Assembly: GCF_900109945.1 (NCBI RefSeq)
Contig: NZ_FOBX01000005.1
Coordinates: 1-64,000 of the forward strand
Length of the DNA: 64,000 nt
From: Bradyrhizobium sp. OK095
Lineage (GTDB): Bacteria; Pseudomonadota; Alphaproteobacteria; Rhizobiales; Xanthobacteraceae
Reading direction: 5' to 3'
Shown: piece after piece, positions 32,099 to 41,183 of the stretch
How the letters are laid out: every line of letters starts with the position of its first letter
Numbering within the stretch: the first letter of the stretch is position 1
Made by a program: the position numbers and the translations under genes
Notes under the pieces: model-generated
The model's input: only the letters and a program-made list of their open reading frames with translations
What the model was told of the DNA's origin: nothing
Databases searched by the model: none

Positions 32099-33322
32099 TC
32101 ACACATCCAGCCGGCTGAACACCAGCGTGGCGTTGGTGCCGCCGAAGCCGAACGAGTTCGACAGCACGGTGCCGATTTTGACGTTGTCGATGCGCTTGCG
32201 CACGATCGGCATGTCGGCGAACACGGGATCGAGCTCCTGGATGTGCGCGCTCTCGCAGATGAAGCCGTTGTTCATCATCAGCAGCGAGTAGATCGCCTCC
32301 TGCACGCCGGTGGCGCCGAGCGAGTGTCCGGTCAGCGCCTTGGTCGCCGAGATCGGCGGGCACTTCTCGCCGACCCCAAACACCCTTCGGAGCGCGTCCA
32401 TCTCCGGCGGATCGCCGGCCGGCGTCGAGGTGGCGTGCGGATTGATGTAGTCGACCTTGGTCTTCACCGTCGACATCGCCATGCGCATGCAGCGCTCGGC
32501 GCCTTCGCCTGACGGCGCGACCATGTCGTAACCGTCCGACGTCGCGCCGTAGCCGACGATCTCGCCGTAAATACGCGCGCCACGCGCCTTGGCATGCTCG
32601 AGCTCTTCGAGCACGAGGACTCCCGCGCCACCGGCGATGACAAAACCGTCGCGGTTGACGTCGTAGGGACGTGAGGCGGTGGCGGGCGTGTCGTTATATT
32701 TCGAGGACATCGCACCCATGGCGTCGAACAGCACCGACAGCGACCAGTCCAGTTCCTCGCAGCCGCCGGCGAAGATGATGTCCTGCTTGCCGATCTGGAT
32801 CGTCTCATAGGCATTGCCGACGCAGTGGTTCGAGGTCGCGCAGGCTGACGAGATCGAATAGTTGACGCCCTTGATCTTGAACCAGGTCGCGAGCGTCGCG
32901 GAGGCCGTGGACGACATCGCCTTCGGCACTGCAAACGGTCCGACGCGCTTCGGTCCCTTGGTGCGGGTGATGTCGGCGGCTTCGACGATGGTGCGCGCCG
33001 ACGGTCCGCCGGAGCCCATGATGATGCCGGTGCGGATGTTGGAGATTTCGTCAGGGCCGAGACCGGAGTCCTGGATCGCCTGCTCCATCGCGATGTGATT
33101 CCACCCGGCACCCTGGCCGAGGAAGCGCATCGCGCGGCGGTCGACAACCGTCGCAGGATCGATCGTCGGCGCACCCTGCACCTGCGACCGGAAGCCGAGC
33201 TCGGCATATTTCTCAGCCCGAGAAATGCCCGACTTCGCCTCGTGAAGGCTTGCAAGCACTTCCTGGGTGTTGTTTCCGATGGACGAGACGATGCCCATCC
33301 CGGTGACCACAACCCGCCTCAT
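32099..33322 (-). CDS. fabB: 3-oxoacyl-[acyl-carrier-protein] synthase I FabB
   Basis: FabB condenses acyl-ACP with malonyl-ACP and is needed for elongating the cis-unsaturated intermediate made by FabA. The 407-residue thiolase-fold protein has the Cys-His-His triad: [25 protein letters not shown] (with the TP-AGD form) and [14 protein letters not shown]. The C-terminal [14 protein letters not shown] glycine-rich loop is intact. Length and sequence fit FabB rather than FabF. The gene follows fabA directly and shares its promoter region. Confidence 0.95.
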   Translation of the reverse strand: MRRVVVTGMGIVSSIGNNTQEVLASLHEAKSGISRAEKYAELGFRSQVQGAPTIDPATVVDRRAMRFLGQGAGWNHIAMEQAIQDSGLGPDEISNIRTGIIMGSGGPSARTIVEAADITRTKGPKRVGPFAVPKAMSSTASATLATWFKIKGVNYSISSACATSNHCVGNAYETIQIGKQDIIFAGGCEELDWSLSVLFDAMGAMSSKYNDTPATASRPYDVNRDGFVIAGGAGVLVLEELEHAKARGARIYGEIVGYGATSDGYDMVAPSGEGAERCMRMAMSTVKTKVDYINPHATSTPAGDPPEMDALRRVFGVGEKCPPISATKALTGHSLGATGVQEAIYSLLMMNNGFICESAHIQELDPVFADMPIVRKRIDNVKIGTVLSNSFGFGGTNATLVFSRLDV

Positions 33323-33362
33323 GACAGCCTCGCCTAAATCGTTGTCTTCTTGGTGATGCGCG

Positions 33363-33884
33363 TTAGCTCAGGCTCGTGCCCTGTTTGAACAGGCCGACCT
33401 TCAGATCCTTTGCGCGATAGATAATCTGGTCATCGACCGAAAGCCATCCGTCGGCGATGCCGAGCACCAGCTTTGAACGCATCACGCGCTTGATATCGAC
33501 GTTGTACACAACCTTGCGTGCCTCGGGCAGCACCTGGCCGCTGAACTTCAATTCGTTCAGGCCAAGCGCGCGGCCACGACCTTCGCCCCCGGTCCAGCCC
33601 AGAAAAAAGCCGACCATTTGCCAAAGCGCATCGAGGCCGAGGCAGCCGGGCATCACCGGATCGTTCTTGAAGTGGCAGCCGAAGAACCAGAGGTCGGGCT
33701 TCACGTCGAGCTCGGCGCGCACCACGCCCTTGCCGTACTCGCCGCCATTCTCGGTAATTTCCGCGATGCGGTCGAACATCAGCATCGGCGGTAGCGGCAA
33801 TTGGGCATTGCCCGGACCGAACATCTCGCCGCGGCCACAAGCCAGTAGATCTTCGTATTCGTAGCCGTTTCGCCTGTTCAGCAT
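33363..33884 (-). CDS. fabA: 3-hydroxydecanoyl-[acyl-carrier-protein] dehydratase/isomerase FabA
   Basis: FabA dehydrates 3-hydroxydecanoyl-ACP and isomerises the product to cis-3-decenoyl-ACP, starting unsaturated fatty-acid synthesis. The 173-residue hot-dog-fold protein carries the active-site His in [23 protein letters not shown] (His near residue 71, Asp near 85). Length is that of FabA. It is the first gene of fabA-fabB and is divergent from irr, from which it is separated by 357 bp. Confidence 0.96.
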   Translation of the reverse strand: MLNRRNGYEYEDLLACGRGEMFGPGNAQLPLPPMLMFDRIAEITENGGEYGKGVVRAELDVKPDLWFFGCHFKNDPVMPGCLGLDALWQMVGFFLGWTGGEGRGRALGLNELKFSGQVLPEARKVVYNVDIKRVMRSKLVLGIADGWLSVDDQIIYRAKDLKVGLFKQGTSLS

Positions 33885-34241
33885 GCGGAAGCCTCTGTTC
33901 TAACCCCGATTGAGCGGCGTTTCTGGCAAAAATGGGTCCCGTTCTGTTCGGAAAGCAACGCCTTTTGCCGTCGTCAGCAAGCGCGAATGCCGAAAGTCCG
34001 GATGGACCTGCGAACCCGGCCTCAATGCCCGGCCGCGCCAAAATCGGCTAAGCGGAACCGCGCGCTCTCTAACACAGGCCTTTTCGGGTGGCAAAGCGAT
34101 CTCATGAAGGTAAAATGACGGGGCGCCTGCACGGTTCCAAGCCCGATTAGAACCTCTCTAGTTGCGAGAAACTTGCATCTGCATCTATCTGTCCTTATAT
34201 TGCAGATAGATACAGTGTCCACGCGTGCCCGAAATCTGGAA
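33885..34241. other. 357-bp divergent region between fabA and irr
   Basis: This gap carries the irr promoter/operator at its right end (listed separately) and should hold the fabAB promoter. Apart from these I see no RNA gene or repeat. Open frames here are short and have no family resemblance. Confidence 0.4.
34163..34201 (+). promoter_or_regulatory. irr promoter with overlapping Mur/Fur-type direct-repeat operator
   Basis: TTGCAT (34173-34178) and TATATT (34196-34201) are spaced by 17 bp and form a good sigma-70-type promoter, 40 bp before the irr ATG. Three direct hexamers overlap the -35 region: TGCGAG at 34163-34168 and TGCATC twice at 34174-34179 and 34180-34185. In B. japonicum, the Fur/Mur protein binds imperfect direct repeats of this hexamer in the irr promoter; the sequence agreement makes this site a strong candidate for the same regulation by the mur gene at 3388-3843. 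Confidence 0.75.
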
Positions 34242-34733
34242 ATGAGCGAGAATACAACGCTTCATCACGACGAAGACGTCCACACCGCGGCCCTCCTGTC
34301 CGGCCGCCAGCCGGCTTTGACCGGCTGCCCGTGGCACGACGTCAACGAAATGCTGCAGTCCGCAGGCCTCCGCCCGACGCGTCAGCGCATGGCTCTCGGC
34401 TGGCTGCTGTTCGGCAAGGGCGCGCGCCACCTCACGGCCGAAATGCTCTATGAGGAAGCGACGCTCGCCAAGGTGCCGGTGTCGCTGGCGACCGTCTACA
34501 ACACGCTGAACCAGCTGACCGACGCCGGCCTGCTGCGCCAGGTCAGTGTCGACGGCACCAAGACCTATTTCGACACCAACGTCACCACGCACCACCACTA
34601 CTACCTCGAGAACAGCCACGAGCTGGTCGATATCGAGGATCCGCATCTGGCGCTGTCCAAGATGCCGGAGGTGCCTGAAGGTTACGAGATCGCCCGCATC
34701 GACATGGTCGTGCGCCTGCGCAAGAAGCGCTGA
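34242..34733 (+). CDS. irr: Iron response regulator Irr
   Basis: Irr is a Fur-family repressor/activator that controls heme synthesis and iron uptake; it is degraded when heme is available. The 163-residue protein has the heme regulatory motif GCPWHDV with Cys29, and the second heme/metal site HHH at about residues 117-119 (TTHHHYYLE). The winged helix lies at about 40-100 (LRPTRQRMALGWLLFG, then SLATVYNTLNQLTDAGLL). The ATG at 34242 gives the length and N terminus known for B. japonicum Irr; the open frame runs 69 nt further upstream through the promoter and should not be used. Confidence 0.97.
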   Translation: MSENTTLHHDEDVHTAALLSGRQPALTGCPWHDVNEMLQSAGLRPTRQRMALGWLLFGKGARHLTAEMLYEEATLAKVPVSLATVYNTLNQLTDAGLLRQVSVDGTKTYFDTNVTTHHHYYLENSHELVDIEDPHLALSKMPEVPEGYEIARIDMVVRLRKKR

Positions 34734-34762
34734 GATCGTCTTACATCGCTGATTTGATCGTC

Positions 34763-34784
34763 ATGGCCGGGATTTCCCGGCCAT
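34763..34784. terminator. Hairpin between convergent irr and SH3-protein genes
   Basis: ATGGCCGGG(A) at 34763-34772 pairs with TCCCGGCCAT at 34775-34784, about 30 nt after the irr stop and 15 nt from the end of the opposing gene. TGTCGTTTC follows. It probably terminates transcription from either side. Confidence 0.65.
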
Positions 34785-34798
34785 TGTCGTTTCAGGCC

Positions 34799-35329
34799 TC
34801 AGTTGACCTGTTCGTCCGAATAGACGCCCCAGAGGCGTTCCTGCTGGATCCAACCGTCAAAACCGTTGCCGGTGACGCGGCACCAGTTTGCGGTGCACTT
34901 CTTGACCTGCGTGACGACACCAACCTGAAGCTTCGCCGCAACCGCACTGTCGGGATCGGCGCGGTCGTAGATCGGGGCGAGCTCGTCCTTGTGCTTCATG
35001 GTGACGACCGCGGTGCGGCGGCCCGACAGCAGCGAATGATAGACCCAGCCCTCGGCGCCTTCGGAATCGCGCACCCGGCGCCAGTTCTCGAACTCGGCGG
35101 TGATTTCGACCGGCAAGCCGGAACGGGTGTAGACCCAGGCCACGTCATTGTCCTTGGTCGGACCGGCGCGGACGTTCACGTGATCCGATTTGAGGCTGAC
35201 ATAGCGCGGCACTGGAAGGCCGCTGGCGGTCTGGGGTGTGCTGTCCTTGGCCGAATGCGAGGGGCCGACCGAGACGCTCAACCAGGTACAAACGAGCGCC
35301 ATCACCGAACAAAACCGCCCCAACGCCAT
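34799..35329 (-). CDS. Exported protein with bacterial SH3 domains
   Basis: The 176-residue product starts with a signal peptide (LGRFCSVMALVCTWLSVSVGPSHS). Two SH3-like units follow: about residues 42-100 (VSLKSDHVNVRAGPTKDNDVAWVY ... WRRVRDSEGAEGWVY) and about 115-170 (VAAKLQVGVVTQVKKC ... WCRVTGNGFDGWIQ). Such domains usually bind peptidoglycan or periplasmic partners. ATG 35329 is selected because the frame's 77 preceding codons lack protein character and cover the neighbouring promoter region. It is divergent from a dehydrogenase gene. The exact role is unknown. Confidence 0.85.
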   Translation of the reverse strand: MALGRFCSVMALVCTWLSVSVGPSHSAKDSTPQTASGLPVPRYVSLKSDHVNVRAGPTKDNDVAWVYTRSGLPVEITAEFENWRRVRDSEGAEGWVYHSLLSGRRTAVVTMKHKDELAPIYDRADPDSAVAAKLQVGVVTQVKKCTANWCRVTGNGFDGWIQQERLWGVYSDEQVN

Positions 35330-35654
35330 CAACCCGTCTCCTGTCGAAGATCCAGGCCTAAGCCAGGTCCTCACCCCGAATTCCAATGCCTGCCGTGCAA
35401 CCCCCGCCCGCCCCACGCGGGTGTTCCGCCAAGCCAAACCCGTGGTTCTTGTCTTGGCCCGGCCTTCTGCTAGAGAGGACGGACATCTGAACAACCAGTT
35501 TGTCCCGATTTTCCGGCCGGAAATGTCGGGAGAGCTTGAAGGAAACGCCGGGGACGACACGGCAAAGGGCAGTGTCGAACAACCGGGTTAATGAGGCCTC
35601 AACGGCCGGCTTTTGGTGACAGAGGCGGCTTGCAACGCCTCATGAGGGCAGGAC
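35330..35654. other. 325-bp divergent region between the SH3 gene and the 2-hydroxyacid dehydrogenase gene
   Basis: Promoters for both genes should lie here. ATGAGGC (35591-35597) and GCCTCAT (35637-35643) could pair to form a leader hairpin shortly before the dehydrogenase start. I see no repeat of the known families, RNA gene or coding sequence. Confidence 0.35.
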
Positions 35655-36656
35655 ATGTCGGTGAAGAAAAAGCCCCTCGTCGTGGTGACGCGCAAGCTGC
35701 CGGACTCGATCGAGACCCGGATGCGCGAGCTGTTCGACGCGCGGATCAATCTCGACGACACCCCGATGTCGGCCGAGCAGATCGCCGAAGCCGCACGCAC
35801 TGCCGACGTGCTGGTTCCGACCGTCACCGATCACATCGGCGCCGACATCGTCAACCAGCCCGACTGCAAGCTGAAGCTGATCGCGAATTTTGGTAATGGC
35901 GTCGACAATATCGACGTCGAGGCCGCGCATGCCCGCGGCATCACCGTCACCAACACGCCAAAGGTTCTGACCGAAGACACCGCCGACATGACCATGGCGC
36001 TGATCCTCGCTGTGCCGCGCCGGATGATCGAAGGCGCCTCTATTCTCACGGAAGGAAAACCCTGGGCCGGCTGGTCGCCGACCTGGATGCTCGGCCACCG
36101 CATCGGCGGCAAGCGCCTCGGCATCATCGGCATGGGCCGCATCGGCCAGGCCGTGGCGCGCCGTGCCCGCGCCTTCGGCTTGCAGATCCACTATCACAAC
36201 CGCCGTCCCGTCGCGCCTGTCATCGCCGAAGAACTTGGCGCGACCTATTGGGAAAGCCTCGACCAGATGCTGGCGCGGATGGACATCATCTCGGTCAACT
36301 GTCCGCACACGCCGGCGACCTATCATTTGCTGTCGGCGCGGCGGTTGAAGCTGATCCGGAAAGACGCCTACATCGTCAACACCGCGCGCGGCGGGGTCAC
36401 CGATGAGGACACGCTGGTCAAGCTGATCGAAGCCGGCGAGATCGGCGGCGCCGGCCTCGACGTCTACGAGCACGAGCCCGCGGTCAATCCAAAGCTGGTG
36501 CGGCTGGCCAAGGCCGGCAAGGTGACGCTGCTGCCGCATATGGGCTCGGCCACGATCGAGGGCCGCGTCGAGATGGGCGAGAAGGTGATCATCAACATCC
36601 GCACCTTCCTCGATGCGCACAAGCCGCCGGACCGCGTGCTGCCGAGTATGCTCTGA
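35655..36656 (+). CDS. D-isomer specific 2-hydroxyacid dehydrogenase (glyoxylate/hydroxypyruvate reductase-like)
   Basis: The 333-residue enzyme should interconvert 2-oxoacids and D-2-hydroxyacids with NAD(P)H. The NAD-binding loop is GIIGMGRIGQAVARRA near residues 155-170. Catalytic residues are the Arg in NTARGG (about 239), Glu in YEHEP (about 268) and His in LPHMGSA (about 292). It is closest in look to glyoxylate reductase/GyaR-type proteins; NADP preference is suggested by HNRR after the second beta strand. AGGGCAGGA precedes the ATG. It stands as a single gene. Confidence 0.88.
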   Translation: MSVKKKPLVVVTRKLPDSIETRMRELFDARINLDDTPMSAEQIAEAARTADVLVPTVTDHIGADIVNQPDCKLKLIANFGNGVDNIDVEAAHARGITVTNTPKVLTEDTADMTMALILAVPRRMIEGASILTEGKPWAGWSPTWMLGHRIGGKRLGIIGMGRIGQAVARRARAFGLQIHYHNRRPVAPVIAEELGATYWESLDQMLARMDIISVNCPHTPATYHLLSARRLKLIRKDAYIVNTARGGVTDEDTLVKLIEAGEIGGAGLDVYEHEPAVNPKLVRLAKAGKVTLLPHMGSATIEGRVEMGEKVIINIRTFLDAHKPPDRVLPSML

Positions 36657-36680
36657 GGCCTCGGCCTTCGCGCGCCGCAA

Positions 36681-36796
36681 CCTCATCTCCTCATCCTGAG
36701 GAGACCGCGCAGCGGTCGTCTCGAAGGATGGCCACAGGGAAGATCCGGGCCTGCATGGTTCGAGACGGCGCTTCGCGCCTCCTCACCATGAGGGTT
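36681..36796. repeat. Palindromic intergenic repeat, family D
   Basis: TCATCCTGAGGAG (36691) and CTCACCATGAGG (36782-36793) are imperfectly inverted, with CGCGCAGCGGTCGTCTCGAAGG opposed to CGAGACGGCGCTTCGCG inside. It fills the gap between convergent genes, and its right end runs up to the stop codon of the LysR gene. Similar elements are frequent in Bradyrhizobium; only one clear copy is present here. Confidence 0.7.
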
Positions 36797-37707
36797 TAAG
36801 GTCGCGATACGCTGCGCTTGCGCCAGTCCGCGACGAAATCGATGAAGGCGCGCAGCGCAGGCGGCGTCTGGCGCCGGCTCGGATAGTACAGGAACGGGCC
36901 CGGAAAGGGCTCGCACCAATCTTCCATCAGGCTGACCAGCGCGCCGGATTTCACGGCATCATGGACGTAGCCATCGAGCGTGGCCCAGATGCCGGCGCCG
37001 TCGAGCGCCGCGCGCATGGCAAGACCCATATTGGTCGAGATCAACTTGGCCGGTGGATCGACCTTCACGAGCTGGCCCGCTTTCTCGAATTCCCAATCAT
37101 GCATGACGCCGCTCGAATAGCGGGCACGGATGCAATCGTGGTCGAGCAGGTCCTTCGGATGTTTCGGCTTGCCGCGGCGCGCGACGTAACCGGGCGAGGC
37201 GACGACGACATAGCGCTGCGCGCCGCTGAGCGGGATCGCGACCATGTCCTGCGCGAGATGCTCGCCATAGCGCACGCCGGCATCGTAGCCCCCACTGACG
37301 ATGTCGACGAACCCGCTCTCGGAAACGATGTCGAGATCGACCTGCGGATGGGCGCTAAGAAACGGGCCGACCATCGGCGCCAGCACGAGATCGACCGCCG
37401 GCGGCGGCGCGTTGATGCGCAGGCGGCCCGAGGCGACTTCGCGCAGACCGCGGACCTGATCCAGCGCATCGCCGACATCGCGCAGGGCCGGCGCCACGCG
37501 CGACAGCAGCAATTCGCCGGCCTCGGTCAGCGCGACGCTGCGGGTGGTGCGGTTCATCAGGCGGACGCCGAGGCGCTCCTCCAGGTCCCGCAGCCGTTGG
37601 CTAAGGCTCGACACCGACACGCGAATTTCGACCGCCGCGCGCCTGAAATTGCGGGTGCGGGCGACCGCCACGAAGGCGTCGAGATCGCGCAGGTCGGGAT
37701 CGGCCAT
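36796..37707 (-). CDS. LysR-family transcriptional regulator
   Basis: A 303-residue LysR protein with the winged helix at residues 1-65 (LRDLDAFVAVARTRNFRRAA, then SVSSLSQRLRDLEERLGVRL) and an effector domain covering about 90-295. It resembles the GcvA/DsdC-like subgroup acting on neighbouring oxidoreductase genes. It is divergent from an aldo/keto reductase gene with several inverted repeats in the gap, so it likely regulates that gene and itself. The inducer is unknown. Confidence 0.88.
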   Translation of the reverse strand: MADPDLRDLDAFVAVARTRNFRRAAVEIRVSVSSLSQRLRDLEERLGVRLMNRTTRSVALTEAGELLLSRVAPALRDVGDALDQVRGLREVASGRLRINAPPPAVDLVLAPMVGPFLSAHPQVDLDIVSESGFVDIVSGGYDAGVRYGEHLAQDMVAIPLSGAQRYVVVASPGYVARRGKPKHPKDLLDHDCIRARYSSGVMHDWEFEKAGQLVKVDPPAKLISTNMGLAMRAALDGAGIWATLDGYVHDAVKSGALVSLMEDWCEPFPGPFLYYPSRRQTPPALRAFIDFVADWRKRSVSRP

Positions 37708-37763
37708 TGTTCGCTACTGTGAACAAGCTATTCTGGATTGTCCAGCTTATCGAGGTAATCGAT
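37707..37763. promoter_or_regulatory. Three inverted repeats in the lysR/aldo-keto reductase divergent promoter
   Basis: TTGTTC-N8-GAACAA lies at 37707-37726, touching the lysR start codon. CTGGA-TTG-TCCAG lies at 37733-37745 and ATCGA-GGTAA-TCGAT at 37749-37763. All three are perfect. The first includes the T-N11-A style symmetry of LysR sites; together they are good candidates for operator and autoregulatory sites. Confidence 0.55.
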
Positions 37764-37825
37764 CAGGCGCATATCTCCCCTCGTCACGCGGCGCCACCGC
37801 CCGCCGCCTTTTGAGGAGAGCCCCC

Positions 37826-38833
37826 ATGGAACAGCGCAAACTCGGTTCAACCGGCCCCAACATCTCAGCCCTCGGTCTCGGCTGCATGGGCATGTCGGAG
37901 GTCTATGGCCCCGCCGATCGCGACGAGAGCATCGCCACGGTGCATGCGGCGCTCGATGCCGGCATCACGCTGCTCGACACCGGTGATTTCTACGCCATGG
38001 GTCACAACGAGATGCTAGTGCGCGAGGCGCTGAAGGATGTGCCGCGCGAAAAAGTGCAGATCAGCGTCAAGTTCGGCGCGCTGCGAGGCCCCGCCGGCGA
38101 CTTCATCGGAATGGACACCAGGCCCGCCGCGACCAAGAATTTTCTTGCCTATTCGCTGCAACGCCTCGGCACCGACTACATCGACGTCTACCGCCCGGCG
38201 CGGCTTGATCCCAACATTCCCATCGAGGAGACGATCGGCGGCCTCGCCGATCTCGTGAAGGCCGGCTACGTCAGGCATATCGGCCTGTCCGAGGTCGGCT
38301 CCGACACCATCCGCCGCGCACACGCCGTACATCCGATCGCCGATCTCCAGATCGAATATTCGCTGATCGAACGCGGCATCGAGCGCGACATTTTGACGAC
38401 CTGCCGCGAGCTCGGCATCGGCATCACCGCTTACGGCGTGCTCGCGCGCGGCCTGATCAGCGGCCATTGGTCGAAGGATTCCGGCAAGGCTGGCCGCGAC
38501 TATCGGCTGATGACGCCGCGCTTCCAGGGCGCAAATCTCGAGACCAATCTCGCGCTGGTGGAGCAACTGCGCGCCATCGCTGCCGAGATCGGCGCGACGC
38601 CGGCACAGGTCGCGATCGCCTGGGTGGCGGCGCAAGGCACGGAGATCGTGCCGCTGGTCGGTGCCCGCACCCGCAACCGTCTCAGCGAAGCGCTCGGCGC
38701 GACCAAGGTAACGCTGACGCAGGCTCATCTCGCTGCACTTGCAAAAGCCTTCCCGCCTGACGTCGCCGCCGGCACGCGCTACGCGGCCGAGCAGATGGCG
38801 CATCTCGACAGCGAGAAGCCGGCCACGAGGTAA
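37826..38833 (+). CDS. Aldo/keto reductase
   Basis: The 335-residue TIM-barrel oxidoreductase has GLGCMGMSEVYGPADRDES at the N terminus, the catalytic Asp and Tyr in LLDTGDFYAMGHNE and the Lys in ISVKFG. The expected His of the tetrad lies in a DVYRPARLDP segment here, so His is replaced, as in a recognised subgroup of bacterial aldo/keto reductases. NADPH binding is suggested by the late GARTRNRLSEAL motif. GAGGAGAG precedes the ATG. It is divergently transcribed from a LysR regulator that probably controls it. Substrate unknown. Confidence 0.9.
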   Translation: MEQRKLGSTGPNISALGLGCMGMSEVYGPADRDESIATVHAALDAGITLLDTGDFYAMGHNEMLVREALKDVPREKVQISVKFGALRGPAGDFIGMDTRPAATKNFLAYSLQRLGTDYIDVYRPARLDPNIPIEETIGGLADLVKAGYVRHIGLSEVGSDTIRRAHAVHPIADLQIEYSLIERGIERDILTTCRELGIGITAYGVLARGLISGHWSKDSGKAGRDYRLMTPRFQGANLETNLALVEQLRAIAAEIGATPAQVAIAWVAAQGTEIVPLVGARTRNRLSEALGATKVTLTQAHLAALAKAFPPDVAAGTRYAAEQMAHLDSEKPATR

Positions 38834-38842
38834 CGGCAATAA

Positions 38843-39646
38843 CTAAGTGCGATGGGTGCTGAGGTCAGTGATCACAGGCCCATCGCCATTGAGCGGATTG
38901 GCGGGATCACGCGCGTAGCGCAGCGTCTCAAAACGCATCGCGCGCGCATCGATCATCAGGAGGCGGCCGACGAGGCCGTCGCCAAAACCGACGATCTCGC
39001 GGATCGCCTCCAGCGCCATCATCGAGCCCATCACGCCCGCAAGCGCGCCCATGACGCCGGCCTCGGCGCAGGCCGGCACCGTGCCGGGCGGCGGCGCTTC
39101 GGGGAACAGGCAGCGATAGGTCGGGTTGAACACGCCCTGCTCGTTTGTCTCATGCGCACGGATGGTGGTGAGCGAGCCGTCAAAAGTGCCGAGCGCCGCC
39201 GTGATCAGCGGCCGCTTCGCAAAGAAGCAGGCGTCGGAGACCAGATAGCGCGTCGAGAAATTGTCGGAGCCGTCGAGCACGAGATCGTAGCCGCCGATCA
39301 GGCTGAGCGCATTATCAGCGTTGAGCCAGGTGGCGTGGCCGACGAAGCGGACATGCGGATTGAGCGCCGATATCCGCTCCGCGGCGCTCTCGACCTTGTG
39401 CCGGCCGATATCGGGCGTGGTGTGGATGACCTGGCGCTGAAGGTTGGACAGCGAGACCAAATCATCATCGACCACGCCGAGCGTGCCGATGCCGGCCGCG
39501 GCCAGATACATCAGCGCGGGCGCGCCGAGCCCGCCGGCGCCGATCACCAGCGCGGAGGCCTTTTTCAGCGCAGTCTGGCCGGGACCACCGACATCGCGCA
39601 GCACGATATGGCGGGCATAGCGCTCGAGTTCGTCCGGGCTCAGCAC
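38843..39646 (-). CDS. moeB: MoeB/ThiF-family adenylyltransferase
   Basis: The 267-residue E1-like protein would adenylate the C-terminal Gly of a small sulfur carrier such as MoaD or ThiS. It has the N-terminal ERYARHIVLRDVGGPGQ, ATP loop IGAGGLGAPALMYLAAAG, VDDDLVSLSNLQRQ, and the catalytic Cys region PACAEAGVMG near residue 187. The two zinc CxxC pairs of E. coli MoeB are not obvious. There is no rhodanese domain. MoaD and ThiS are not in the window, so the partner is open; moeB is the closest fit. Confidence 0.8.
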   Translation of the reverse strand: MLSPDELERYARHIVLRDVGGPGQTALKKASALVIGAGGLGAPALMYLAAAGIGTLGVVDDDLVSLSNLQRQVIHTTPDIGRHKVESAAERISALNPHVRFVGHATWLNADNALSLIGGYDLVLDGSDNFSTRYLVSDACFFAKRPLITAALGTFDGSLTTIRAHETNEQGVFNPTYRCLFPEAPPPGTVPACAEAGVMGALAGVMGSMMALEAIREIVGFGDGLVGRLLMIDARAMRFETLRYARDPANPLNGDGPVITDLSTHRT

Positions 39647-39737
39647 CTTCTCTTACTCCTGAACCACCCCAACATTGTTCGCGACCAACGAGATGTGCTT
39701 CAATGGCATTGCGTTCAATGGGCTGGCTGGATTTGTC

Positions 39738-41096
39738 ATGAGATCGATGCTTGCGGCAACACTGATGTTTGCATCTGCCACAGGCGCGAACGCCCAGATG
39801 ACGACGCCACAAATCTCCGGCACCAAGCCGAAGGTGGTCCAGACCGTTCCGATCCGCCCGCCCGCACTTCAGACGCCGTCGGAGACGGCGGACGGCATGG
39901 CGCAGGCGGAGCGGCTGGCGCTCCAGTCGGATCTGGCCTGGGTCGGCCAATATAACGGCGCCATCACCGGCGACGTCAGCGCGCGCATGGTCGACGCCAT
40001 CAAGGAGTACCAGAAGAATAAGGGCGGCAAGCCGACCGGCGTGCTCAATCCGCAGGAACGCGCCGCGCTCGCCGAAACCGCACGGCGCAAGCAGGACGGC
40101 GTCGGCTGGAAGATCGTGACCGAGATGACCAGCGGCGCGCGGCTCGGCATTCCCTCAAAACTGGTGCCGCAGCAGGCGACCGACGCCAACGGCTCGAAAT
40201 GGACCTCCCCGACCGGCACGGTGCAGGTGCTGCTCAATCGCCGCAAGGAGGCGGGCCCGACCACGGCCAAGCTCGCGGACGCGGAGAAGAAGGAGCCGGC
40301 TCGCAAAGTCGACTACACCGTGGTGAAGCCTGATTTCTTCGTGTTGTCGGGACTTCAGGGCCTGAAAAAGTTCTACGTGCGCGGTACGTTCAAAGGCGAC
40401 GAAGTCCGGATCATGACGATCCTCTACGACCAGGCGACCGAGAACACGGTCGAGCCGGTCGTGATCGCGATGTCGAGCGCCTTCAATGCCTTTCCGGCGG
40501 GACCGCAGGCCGGACCGGCGCCGCGCAAAACCGTCGAATACGGTACCGGCATCGTCGTCAGCGACGACGGTGCGATCGTCACTGATCGCCTCGTCACCGA
40601 CAGCTGCCTCGCGATCACGATCGCCGGCTACGGCAGCGCCGACCGTCTCGCCGAGGACAAGGAGCACGATCTCGCGCTGCTGCACATCTACGGCGCGCGC
40701 GGCCTGAAGCCGCTCAGCCTCACAGGCGGCGCGGTGAAGACGAGTGTCGATGTCATCGGTATCGCAGATCCACAGAGCCAGGGTGGCGCGGCAGCCGTGT
40801 CGAGCCTCAAGGGTGCGCTGGCGCCGGTCACGAGCAGCGATACCGCACTGTCGCCTCCGCCCGCGGTCGGATTCTCCGGCAGCCCGGCCATCGATGGCGA
40901 CGGCAAGTTCGCCGGCGTCGCGCTGTTGAAGCCGGCGATGGTCGCGGGTCCCGCGACATCGGTGCCGGCATCGCAGGCCGTGATGGTCTCGGCGGAGACG
41001 GTGCGCGATTTCCTGAAGGCGAACGGCGTTGCGGCGAACGGCACGTCAACGGATGCGAAAGCTGCCGTCGTCCGCGTGATCTGCGTGAGGAAGTAA
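39738..41096 (+). CDS. Exported peptidoglycan-binding and trypsin-like protein lacking the catalytic His
   Basis: The 452-residue product has a signal peptide (RSMLAATLMFASATGANAQ). A peptidoglycan-binding-1-like helical segment lies at about residues 52-115 (LQSDLAWVGQYNGAITGDVSARMVDAIKEYQ). The C-terminal half is a trypsin/HtrA-like barrel with a GTGIVVSDDGAIVTD strand, Asp in DLALLHI and Ser in VGFSGSPA. The usual TNxHV segment reads TDRLV, so the catalytic His is missing and the protein is probably a non-catalytic homologue. An in-frame start at 39675 exists; ATG 39738 is chosen for the signal peptide. Confidence 0.78.
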   Translation: MRSMLAATLMFASATGANAQMTTPQISGTKPKVVQTVPIRPPALQTPSETADGMAQAERLALQSDLAWVGQYNGAITGDVSARMVDAIKEYQKNKGGKPTGVLNPQERAALAETARRKQDGVGWKIVTEMTSGARLGIPSKLVPQQATDANGSKWTSPTGTVQVLLNRRKEAGPTTAKLADAEKKEPARKVDYTVVKPDFFVLSGLQGLKKFYVRGTFKGDEVRIMTILYDQATENTVEPVVIAMSSAFNAFPAGPQAGPAPRKTVEYGTGIVVSDDGAIVTDRLVTDSCLAITIAGYGSADRLAEDKEHDLALLHIYGARGLKPLSLTGGAVKTSVDVIGIADPQSQGGAAAVSSLKGALAPVTSSDTALSPPPAVGFSGSPAIDGDGKFAGVALLKPAMVAGPATSVPASQAVMVSAETVRDFLKANGVAANGTSTDAKAAVVRVICVRK

Positions 41097-41183
41097 TTCA
41101 GACGACGCCCGCGCTTCGTCTCCTCTCGATGCGCCCGCCCAAAGGCATGTCGCGCCGCCGAGCCATGCTGCTTCCGCTGTGCC

